This document shows positions 55,669-64,000 of a stretch of DNA of 64,000 nt, one piece after another. Numbering within the stretch: the stretch's first letter is position 1; every line of letters begins with the position of its first letter. Both the position numbers and the translations under genes were made by a program. The notes under the pieces are model-generated. The model searched no databases, had not been told where the DNA came from, and saw nothing but the letters and a program-made list of their open reading frames with translations. The stretch is from Carposina sasakii (Eukaryota > Arthropoda > Insecta > Lepidoptera > Carposinidae): assembly GCA_014607495.2 (NCBI GenBank), contig CP053170.1, positions 6,572,001 through 6,636,000 on the forward strand, in the 5' to 3' direction.

Positions 55669-58611
55669 TTTTTTTTGCTATCAGAGCTATATTTGCCAAT
55701 TTAAAAAATGCCTAAACATTCATTTTACTACCCGCTAATGCTAATAGTCCATTGAACCTCAAAAGATATCGAGCCTATTTTAATCTAACCTTTTTTTATC
55801 GAAAGCCAGTAGCCAGTTTGAAAAGAGAATGATAATTTTTAACGATCCATTCCATCATGCATGTTATGACATGGTGGTCCATAGCATGACTGTATCATTA
55901 ATTAAATCAATCATTAATGTTCAAGGTAATGGTTTTTAATGATGAATTGAATCAATTAATTGGTTCATTCCTTACTGTTTGGACATGGTGTTTTAGTTTA
56001 GATTTTATTCTATATGTAGGTTAAACAATTTTTGATTGGGTTTAGTGCAAAGCATAGTTAAATTATAATTTGACTATTATTGTATTAATATAGGTAGCTG
56101 TTCTAAAAGTAAGTGTTATCTTTGCTTACGTTTAAATAAAAATCGTTCTAAGTTCTTCTCAGATTCGTAGACCTGAGATCAGCCAAATCTTAAAAAAACC
56201 TCTAACATTTTTTCATCTACCAAAGAGGGTATCCCAAAAGCAAAAAAAAAAATCAAACAAATCAACGTCAAACAAGTCACTTTGATTGATTCGTGTCGTC
56301 GCGTCAAAATCGAGTCAGCATCCCTTTGATTATCCTCTACCCTTACTCTAATGGGCTCCCATTTGTAATAGAGATAATAATAAAAGTATTCTTCGAAAGG
56401 TTGTAATTTTAAAAATTATTTTATCGATTTGTGTGACAGATTTCAGACCTTTGGAACTTAGATATTGAAGACTTTTTGGAACTGATCCAATCAATTTTAA
56501 ATATAGAAGTCCGAAACGCGGCGGTAGGCTCACCCCTTACCACAGACTTAATAGACCAAATTAATAAAAAGTGGGTGTGTAATTTATATTACTTTTGCCC
56601 ATCCTGAATTTGTTCGAAAAACTACTTGGGTAGGTATGCAATTTATTCCGCAACTTACTTCCCTACTTATTTATACCGCGATCTTTTCATTCCACCAAAA
56701 TGATATACATAATTTATAGTAAATGAGGAAATTCCCTTTTGCAATATCATCTAAGTGAACTTTTACAAATCACCAGGCTCAAATAAATTCAATTAAACTT
56801 TAGTTAAAACTTAAAAACTCAAAATTCTTGTTCACACTTGAATTAGACACTAAAATATATAACTATACTATCATGGTACAATCTTCTAACAATAATCCTC
56901 TAACTCTTCCATAAAAAACACGATAGATATTAAACTTTGATCTATGTCTATTCAAAATACACATACGTAATAGAGCCCAGTAGTCAAAATGTCGTAACCA
57001 CAAAAGTGTCATTTTGAGTAATTGATGTAAAAGAATGATACTTTTAATTCACTGATAAGATATAACATTGATTGAAAGTAAAATTTTTAAGATAATAAAT
57101 AAACTCTCGCTGGTAATGCTTTTGGAAGTGTCCAGAGTTTTTCAAAAACTCTGGAAACTTTGGCATTTAAACCTGACATTAAAATATAAACCTGAAATCA
57201 AAATACATAGTTAACTTTAGGATAGATATCTCACTGGCTGGTAAAGTATTAAAGATTAGGCAATTTGCAAATAGATAACCTTTTTTAATCACATAACTTT
57301 GCGAAACATTAATTAAGTTTCTAAAACGTAGATAATATTTTAAGTTATTAATCTAACAAATGCTAAAACTGAGTTTTGATTTATACCTCCTTATTATTAG
57401 CTATGAAATATCACCAACAAAACCATGTAAACCTAATCAACCCTCAAATAAATCTTTATTTATCAATTTATCGATAACTAAAACATCGATATTCCCATCA
57501 TTACCTAATGGAGAAGACGCTACAGGAAGCGGTCGCCTCTCATTTGTCAAGACGACATTTGACATCACTCATGCATAAGTACAAGAGCGATGCTTTACCT
57601 GCTTGTATTTCTTATTTTCACCTGACAGCTAAGAAACGTCGTTCGGTTAATATCGATAATTTAACATAGACCCTACCTATTTGAAATAATAAAGTAGTTC
57701 AAATTAAATCAAGTCAAATATTGGAAGGCTATTTCGGATTCTGATTATTTAATAGTTTGTTTAATAAACTTTTGAAGTGCAGTTTTAATTACATATTGCA
57801 TAGTTTTATGATGTAAAAAGTTCAAGTATTTTTTTATGTGTATAATATGTATTATAATTATGAATTACATTAATCAAATTACGCTGAAAATAAGCTTACA
57901 GTTAAATGACTTTGCTCATGAGCTGCTCATACAGAATATATGCCTGAAATAAATAACAATAAATCGTACGTTTTAATCTCGTAAAATATATAGTGCTAGT
58001 CTCAACATAAATGTAATTACCATACATATACGTACAGATAATTTTTGTTCATATATTTTATCTATACATTTATCGACAAATCCCCTCACTAGCAGTGAAG
58101 TTGTTTCTTTGCCAGTAGCAAGTATTGTCGCGTTGATAAATATACTCAAAGATTGTTCGGAACTTCTCGATAATTTCCTCTCGAACCTCACACTTTAACT
58201 GCAGACAAAAAGCAACGTTATATCAAACCTATTCAGTATAAAATCACTTCTCACACACATGTTACTGTTCGATTCTGAAACTAGTTATTTATGATATTCC
58301 TATTCGAAGTATTTTATAGTTATTTGATAAAATAGTATCGTGATATAGACGGAGTTTGTGATAGGCAATTTATTTGTTTTTATTAAACTTCTGATATTAC
58401 CCTTTTGCATGCGTATTGAGATAACGTGGAATCGTAAACAAGATGCTAGATTATTTTCACATAACACTACTTGTAATAAAACTGCATAATCAACACTCCA
58501 TGAAAGACCATACTTACCTACAGCATATTATTTAGAAAAATCAATTTATAGTATCCAAGAACATATTGCAAGAATCTCAAAAATCCCCTGAAATGAAATT
58601 AGAACTAAGTA
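55669..58611 (+). other. Sox intron 3' end; no gene seen
   Basis: Nearly 3 kb with no recognised repeat member, the longest such stretch apart from the 3' UTR. AT-rich, short frames only. No HMG-box first-half exon found in any frame by eye. Proximity to the exon and the lack of repeats make it a candidate for conserved intronic sequence. Confidence 0.4.
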
Positions 58612-58647
58612 TTTGATTTTAATACGAATTCTTCTATTTAATTTCAG
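58612..58647 (+). other. 3' splice site region before the Sox exon
   Basis: A pyrimidine-rich stretch (CTTCTATTTAATTTCAG) ends in AG at 58646-58647. The frame downstream is continuous with Sox protein from the second base, while the frame upstream is not Sox-like, which places the junction here. TTTTAAT around 58617-58623 is a possible branch point. The intron is phase 1 and splits the HMG box between the LG of helix 2 and KKW. An intron inside the HMG box is known from Sox groups D, E and F. Confidence 0.85.
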
Positions 58648-59897
58648 GTAAAAAATGGCGGTCGCTGACACCGCAAGATCGACGACCGTTCGTGGAAGAG
58701 GCAGAGCGTCTAAGGGTCATTCACATGACAGAGCATCCCAACTACAAATACCGACCTCGACGACGAAAGCAGAACAAAACGAGACCGAATCAGCCTACCG
58801 CACCATCCAGTGCCCCACCCAGTGCATCAGCGGCTTTAGGATCTCCATACGCCACCGCTGATTCCCCCGACACACGCTTCTCCCATAACCCGGGAGCTGG
58901 TTTCTCACCTTACAGAACTTCCCCTCTCGCCTCAGATTCATACCAGCCCAACCAGCCGTTTAACGGACACGTTCAAACACCGGAGTCGTCTCCCACCCGA
59001 TCTCCAGAACCTCAGGGCAGGAGGAGTACCCCTGCCGAAGCCCCATTGCCAACGCCCGACGCTTCGCCAGTCGAAAACGAGAAAGAGAACTACCAATATG
59101 AGGATAGGCGACGAGCCATCAATGCCTCCTCTCTATCAGAATCATACTCACCATACAAGCCTTACAGGAACCCTGGATCGTTTTCTCCAGCGCCTGTAGC
59201 AGCTATGGGTATGGCCAATGGCATGTACGTTATGTGCACGCAGAGGACGTTAGCAGAACAACCACCACTGGTGACAGGGACGTTCTTCCCACCGGTAGCT
59301 ACATCGCAAGATCAGCAAGCGCTGGGCACTTCGACTCCTCGAGTATCATCCGCTCCCAGTGGTCCTATCAATCCAGAATACAGTATTCAATACCACCCAT
59401 CATATGAGCAGTATGAACAGATGTACAAGTCTGAAGAGTCGTATGTGTCACACTACCCTGAACAACCGAAGACTGAGTATGATACTGGTGGAACGTATTT
59501 CTCTGAAGAACCACCATCGAATCAGAACCAAGATAACGAACAAAGCTTCATGAACCAGCGACAGGTGATAAGGACTGTATCACCAGAATCCGATGTGGAT
59601 GCTCGAGAGTTCGACAAGTATTTAGACTACGGAGCTGAAGGGCCGACCCTGGAACAGCAACAGCAGCAGCATCAGTACAGATATGAGCAGCAACAAGGGT
59701 ATAGACCGTATTGCAGCGAGCAGCCTCCAGGGCCGGAGTACTGTTCTGAGAGGATGTACGCATCTCCGTACGCATCAGTGATCTCCGCCCCTCCTCCAGG
59801 GACGTATCCACCACAGCCGGCAGGTGAAGTGGTGCGGCCAGAGGATGAGTTCAGCGTCATTCTGGCCGGCGTCAGACAGACCTGCTATAGCAATTGA
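58648..59897 (+). CDS. Sox15: Group F Sox transcription factor, terminal coding exon
   Basis: Sequence-specific HMG-box DNA-binding factor acting in the nucleus; partial, since the N-terminus and the first half of the HMG box are not in this exon. The exon follows a clean acceptor (TTTAATTTCAG) and starts with GT, positions 2-3 of a split codon (phase 1; a Gly codon G|GT would restore the usual LGKKW). From 58650 it reads 415 residues: [37 protein letters not shown], i.e. helix 3 and the basic tail of a Sox HMG box. Then comes a Pro/Ser-rich stretch, a Tyr/Gln-rich part with QQQQQ at 59655-59669, and [11 protein letters not shown] at 59592-59624. EFD/E-x-YL is the short motif known as the beta-catenin contact of vertebrate Sox7/17/18 and supports group F over groups B-E. 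It ends at TGA 59895-59897. A shorter ATG frame at 58655 is only a shadow. The group is well supported; the symbol assumes orthology to the single fly group F gene. Confidence 0.93.
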
Positions 59898-60170
59898 CTA
59901 GAAAAACGAACAGAATAGGATTTTTTATAGTCTTTCCTAAATCTAGCCCAAAGAGTAAATTATTTTTGACGTGAATCCCTTAATATTCCTAATATTTAAG
60001 TGAGACTTGAATACAATGTAACAAATACGTCCAATGGTTTTTACAAATGTTATAAAACTGTTTTTAGGCTTTCACTGTGGACTATAGGTATATTGTGAAC
60101 CGGTCTAGTTTATTTAAAATTATACTCCAGTGCACAAAATCACTCAGCAAAAAAGATTTTTTTCCTCGTC

Positions 60171-60176
60171 AATAAA
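60171..60176 (+). terminator. Possible proximal polyadenylation signal
   Basis: AATAAA about 275 bases after the Sox stop codon. It would give a short 3' UTR form. Confidence 0.35.
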
Positions 60177-60811
60177 TATTATTCCTGTGGTAAAATTAAC
60201 AATTTTTGTATTTATTTATAGTTTTTGTTTTAGACTGTCAATATAATATATTTTCATCAATGATAGACATTTAAATTATTTAAGTTAAACTGCCGGTTGA
60301 CAATATATCCACATGTGTACTAAAGCGTATTCTATAATACTTTTTTATTATTAGGGTGGGCCCACACAGAATGTTTTTAATAAAAACAACATTTGTATAT
60401 TTTGTGTTAACTTGTTGCTCCGAGACTATAAGACGTTTAAGTTATACTAATGTTGTTTTACCAAAATGTTATAATTCACTTTAAGAACGGGACTGAACAA
60501 AACTTTTTAAAAAGATACAGGGAATATCGGTAGAGTCGTATGTACTAAAGAAGCAAGTGACTAATATATTGTATGAATTTCTAAAAAAAAAGCTACATAC
60601 TTCAAATAGTTGGAAATAATAATTTATATATTATTATAGATAGGTATTGTATCGCAATATATTATGTATAGTTAGTATTACGATCTTTATATAATACGAG
60701 TTACTCAATGGAAACTAAACTTTTTGTTTAATCGACTTACCTTTTTATTCCCTGTACTCTATTGATACAACTTGGTCCTAAGCACTATATTATAAAGTGT
60801 TTTAGAAATCG

Positions 60812-60817
60812 AATAAA
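60812..60817 (+). terminator. Possible intermediate polyadenylation signal
   Basis: AATAAA followed by a TTGTAATTTGTT downstream element. Confidence 0.3.
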
Positions 60818-61146
60818 AATTAATGTTGTAATTTGTTTAAAACGAAATATACTGATGTACCGATAAATTGTAATGAGGTATAGTATGAACCTTAATATAA
60901 AAACTAAATTATAATTCTTGTAAATGTCTTATTAGCGATTTTCAATTAACTCGAATCAGGTTTTGAAAAAATAACTAAAATTATTACCATTGGTGCTATG
61001 CAAAAAGGTCCTATGTAGATATTATTTAAATATTTTTGTAAAAACTTTACACTGCAATTAACGAATTATTCGCGATTCCTATGTAAAAGATTTATTTATT
61101 TGTAACTATTTTTGTATATTTGGTAGATAAAAATAATGAAAAATGA

Positions 61147-61158
61147 AATAAAAATAAA
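61147..61158 (+). terminator. Tandem polyadenylation signals, probable gene end
   Basis: Two directly abutting AATAAA hexamers, then TTCTTCC and GTCTGTAGATATGTTT some 30-50 bases on. Another AATAAA at 61412 could extend the transcript. Confidence 0.45.
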
Positions 61159-61175
61159 TGAAAATATTAGTTCTT

Positions 61176-61505
61176 CCAATAAGTCTGTAGATATGTTTAT
61201 TTAAGGAGTACCCTATGTTTAGTTTTAATTGTATTTGTGTATAAGTTTTTTTATATAAATATAAATATCTCATAGATGTATTTGTACTAAAATATGAATT
61301 AATTTGTTTTTAGTTTTGTTATAACTATTTAGTTCATACTTTAAGCTGTAGGTATCTAAAACGCACACTGCGAAATTTGTTCTTCCTACTGTAAGAAAAT
61401 TTATATGAAGCAATAAATTTATATTCATTATCATTTTGTTTGATTTTATGAAAAATCCCTTACGAGTTAGGCAATGTACTTCACTATCATAATTTTGACT
61501 ACTCA
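61176..61505 (+). other. 3' flank of Sox, AT-rich
   Basis: A further AATAAA at 61412. No frame of note. Confidence 0.4.
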
Positions 61506-61515
61506 TGAAGTCAGA

Positions 61516-61569
61516 TGGCGTGATCTGGGGGAGGCCTACGTCCAGCAGTGGACTGCGATAGGCTGATGA
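61516..61569 (+). mobile_element. 54-bp truncated RTE-type insertion
   Basis: TGGCGTGATCTGGGGGAGGC, CTACGTCCAGCAGTGGACTG and CGATAGGCTGATGA: only the tail of RTE-SINE or its LINE partner. Flanked by a perfect TGAAGTCAGA duplication at 61506-61515 and 61570-61579. Confidence 0.85.
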
Positions 61570-61579
61570 TGAAGTCAGA

Positions 61580-62160
61580 AGGAAAATCTATAAAAGGCAG
61601 TTTGACTAAATTTCATAGCAACCTAAGTTACTACAAATAGTTTGCTTAGACGCATAATGACGTCCACTAGCGCCGCCAAATAAAAAATACGTTTAAAATT
61701 CAGGATTATATTATTTTTTTTATTATATTTTTTTATTGTAATATATCAATATAAGAACAATTTAGCTTACATCATAATATCGATAATAATATGATTAATT
61801 ATAAAAAACAGTTAAATTGATTTTTTACTAAAGTTCCCAAATCTAATCCTTTTTAAAAAAAGCTTTAAAATTATCGTTGTCATGTCCCCTCATCTCGTCA
61901 TTGCTGAACATGGTAAAGTTCTACAAAATGTTTGCGCAGAAACATTTATTATTATTTCCTGAAATTCTTACATAATAAGGTATCCGTATAGTTGTTACTT
62001 AGACAGGTAACAAAAATTTCGAATATTCAATTAAAAAGTTTAGTTCAAGTAAAACTTAGTAGGCTTCTTTTAATAGTGTCCCGATGCTTCTTCCTTTACA
62101 AGTACAATAATAAACATTAACAATTATAAATTATTATGAATAATACAAGGGTTAATTTTT
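61580..62160 (+). other. No gene seen
   Basis: Very AT-rich. Confidence 0.4.
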
Positions 62161-62290
62161 TAAATTTTTCCAATGTTCATAGCTAATCGGAAAGATAAAA
62201 TTAATTAATGCTGTCTCCATCTTCATAAAGCTTTAGAGAAATCATCAACTTTATCCTTCAGACTATCTGACTATTGGAAAAATTGGCCCT
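62161..62290 (+). mobile_element. MITE-5 copy
   Basis: TTTTTCCAATGTTCATAGCT, AATTAATGCTGTCTCCATCT, ATCATCAACTTTATCCTTCA, GACTATCTGACTATTGG and AAAAATTGGCCC. Confidence 0.65.
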
Positions 62291-63205
62291 AAAAGTCATA
62301 ATTATAAAATCGGAATAACAAAGTAATTAATCAATATACCTCACACGCATTTGCCAAATAAGTACTAAACCGAACCGCCCCGTGCAAAAGGCGCGTAAGT
62401 ACAAATAAAATTACTAAATAATTTGCGAGGGTGTGCGCTGGCCCGCGGGTTCGCTCGCCTGTAATTATGTGCCGCGGTGGACGCCCCTGCCGTATATTGA
62501 TGTATTGACGCTTTTGATAAATGCAAGCAAGTTTGTGTGACTGTGCTCTTTGAAAGTTAGTGGAATTGTAGTGAATGTTGGACGGTGTATGGGATTTTTG
62601 TAGTGAAATTTTAGGTCTATACCGAGTTGTAGATATGAAGCAATTTGTAAATCAGCAGCTATTTGCAATTATTTTTTTGACGAAATTCATTAATAAGTGA
62701 ATAAGCTACTTTTAATTTTATAGATACGAGTATTACCTATGTACCTACCAGTATCTACGCAAAGAATCATATGTCGGAAAATTGGCACGTCAAACTTTAT
62801 TTGCGTACATCTTTACTCCTCCATGAAAGGGATGAAATAGTAAGTACCTAAATAAAGCCCGAAATCGAATTCGTCGTGTCATCAAGAAATCCAACAGAAC
62901 ATATCCACTAGGCCAAATTGTTCGTCAGGAAGGCATCGAAAAAGGTAATGAGATGATGAAGATAAATCAATACAAGCTCGAGCTACTTGCGCATGTCACA
63001 TGCGCTTGTTTGGGTCAAAATCAAAGGGGAATTAGCATAAAAATAGCCAGTAATGGGCACTAGCCAACCAATAAATAAAGAGAGTGACCGCGGTATAAGA
63101 TAGTAAGCCAATGCGGAGCGAAGCTATGAAAGCTTGCAAGCATTTTGAATAGGATTGGAGCTCTTTGCCGCTGCTTCTCTAAATTGGACCTTCAGCTTTT
63201 ATACA
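62291..63205 (+). other. No gene supported; GC-rich patch and coding-like piece
   Basis: 62370-62490 is GC-rich and unique (GGCCCGCGGGTTCGCTCGCC). 62865-62950 can be read as NRIRRVIKKSNRTYPLGQIV without stop; it may be a scrap of a transposon protein but I do not recognise it. Confidence 0.3.
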
Positions 63206-63262
63206 TTAGCCTATTGTAGTCCACTGATAGACATTGGCCTCCCCCAGGTCACCCAGGTCACG
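63206..63262 (-). mobile_element. RTE-SINE tail fragment
   Basis: TAGCCTATTGTAGTCCACTG, ATAGACATTGGCCTCCCCCA and GGTCACCCAGGTCACG. Directly abuts a Rep-A fragment. Confidence 0.65.
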
Positions 63263-63263
63263 C

Positions 63264-63345
63264 ATAGTTCCTTAGTTGGGTCTTACAATATGCACGGAAG
63301 GAGATGCAGCTGATGTATTCTAGTGAAGCCCCGCATGAGGACATG
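63264..63345 (+). repeat. Rep-A copy, 3' part
   Basis: AGTTCCTTAGTTGGGTCTTA, CAATATGCACGGAAGGAGAT, GCAGCTGATGTATTCTAGTG and AAGCCCCGCATGAG. Confidence 0.75.
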
Positions 63346-63561
63346 CAATATACAGCTATTATATTTTCTATGCTACTTAGTATTGACCGGGCGCAGTTCA
63401 CCCTGGAGCGCGATCCTTACACGCACGACGGCAGCGGGCACACCAAAGCGAGATCATCCTTTGAAGATAGCGCCGATACATTTATTACCTCCCTGCCTAC
63501 CCCGGTTTTGCATACCGACCTATCCAGCCAGTCACACTGGCATAAAGAAGGTTCCATATGA
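63346..63561 (+). pseudogene. Possible transposon coding remnant
   Basis: GC-richer than its surroundings and open in frame to TGA at 63559. Residues include RAQFTLERDPYTHDGSGHTK, SSFEDSADTFITSLPTPVLH and SSQSHWHKEGSI. A second frame is open over the same stretch, which lowers confidence. No family assigned. Confidence 0.3.
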
Positions 63562-64000
63562 AATTAAATCGTAATTCTGAATTTGAATGACTGTAAGTAC
63601 CTATCTTACCAATGCGCAGTTCAAGATTAATAAGATGGTATGTTAAAAAAATTAATAAAATCAATGTTTGACCTACTTCTGTAATTTTCAATTATGTTTT
63701 TGAAACTTTTTATTTTTAAATTATTTGGTATACTTATGATTTTCGTTCTTTTCAAGACCTGTACTATAGTACAATACCTAACAGGCTTTATCGTCCGATA
63801 TAAAAAAAAATACATGATAGAAAAAAAATGGCGCAGTTTAGATAAGTGTCGAGTTGAGAAGCGGTCTTTTGAAGTTTTTAACCATATACATTGATTAAAC
63901 TATAAACATTACTCTATAAATACAGCTTTTCTAAATTAGTAGGTAATAGCATAATTTTCTCCATCGCAGAAGACATAAACAAAACCAAACAAATACAAAT
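63562..64000 (+). other. No gene seen
   Basis: AT-rich 3' end of the window; short frames only. Confidence 0.4.

Larger units (their letters stand above)
59898..61175 (+). other. Sox 3' UTR (extent inferred)
   Basis: AT-rich sequence without reading frames directly after the stop codon. AATAAA hexamers occur at 60171, 60812, 61147 and 61153, followed by T-rich sequence with GT steps. The paired signals at 61147-61158 are the most likely distal end. No repeat family of the window falls inside, unlike the DNA on both sides, which fits a transcribed, constrained UTR. Confidence 0.55.

Noticed and set aside
58655..58861. Plus-strand ATG frame in the Sox exon
   Set aside because: A shifted shadow; the Sox reading in the other frame is clearly conserved protein.
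59548..59860. Minus-strand frames opposite the Sox tail
   Set aside because: Complement of CAG/CAA- and proline-rich coding sequence; typical antisense shadows.

Overview
The window looks like nuclear DNA of a moth or butterfly (Lepidoptera). It is AT-rich, has no operons and almost no long reading frames, and is packed with short dispersed repeats of lepidopteran type: tRNA-derived SINEs with (ATC)n tails, retroposons with (GAT)n or (ATGT)n tails, Helitrons ending CTAG|T, and many palindromic MITEs. I cannot name the species.

One real protein-coding feature is well supported: 58648-59897 (+), the last coding exon of a group F Sox transcription factor (the Drosophila Sox15 / vertebrate Sox7-17-18 group). 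It opens directly behind a splice acceptor, completes the second half of the HMG box, carries a long Pro/Ser/Tyr/Gln-rich tail and the group F signature EFDKYL, and ends at a TGA. A 3' UTR of about 1.2 kb with several AATAAA signals follows. No exon with the first half of the HMG box was found upstream, so 1-58647 is best read as a very large intron of this gene, or intron plus intergenic DNA. 61200-64000 is 3' flank.

The rest is a layered repeat landscape. Labels used below: Rep-A, the commonest repeat (about 20 copies, core GTAGCC...CTGCAGGATCATAAA...CCTTAGTCGACTCTTACGACATG); RTE-SINE, a ~260-300 bp retroposon with a constant 5' end and a 3' tail that encodes the C-terminus of an RTE-type LINE and runs into (GAT)n; Rep-X, a retroposon with an ATGTATGT-like tail; tSINE, tRNA-derived SINEs; Hel, non-autonomous Helitrons; MITE-1 to MITE-12, inverted-repeat elements. 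Several insertions sit inside other repeats, so the empty target can be reconstructed: a Helitron inside Rep-X (17691), an RTE-SINE inside Rep-A with a 9-bp duplication (35834), MITE-2 inside MITE-3 with a 7-bp duplication (27705), MITE-4 inside MITE-5 (19716), MITE-10 inside a tSINE (53508), MITE-6 inside Rep-A (34486). Two or three remnants of LINE reverse-transcriptase reading frames are visible (32507-32866 minus, 41300-41825 plus, possibly 63346-63561 plus).

I see no multi-gene system, CRISPR array, rRNA or convincing functional tRNA gene. The best leads are the well-bounded repeat families with target duplications, two local rearrangements (a 33-bp in-place inversion in a SINE; a perfect 53-bp inverted duplication around two MITEs), the position of the Sox intron inside the HMG box with a length of possibly more than 58 kb, and a few GC-richer single-copy islands that could be regulatory.
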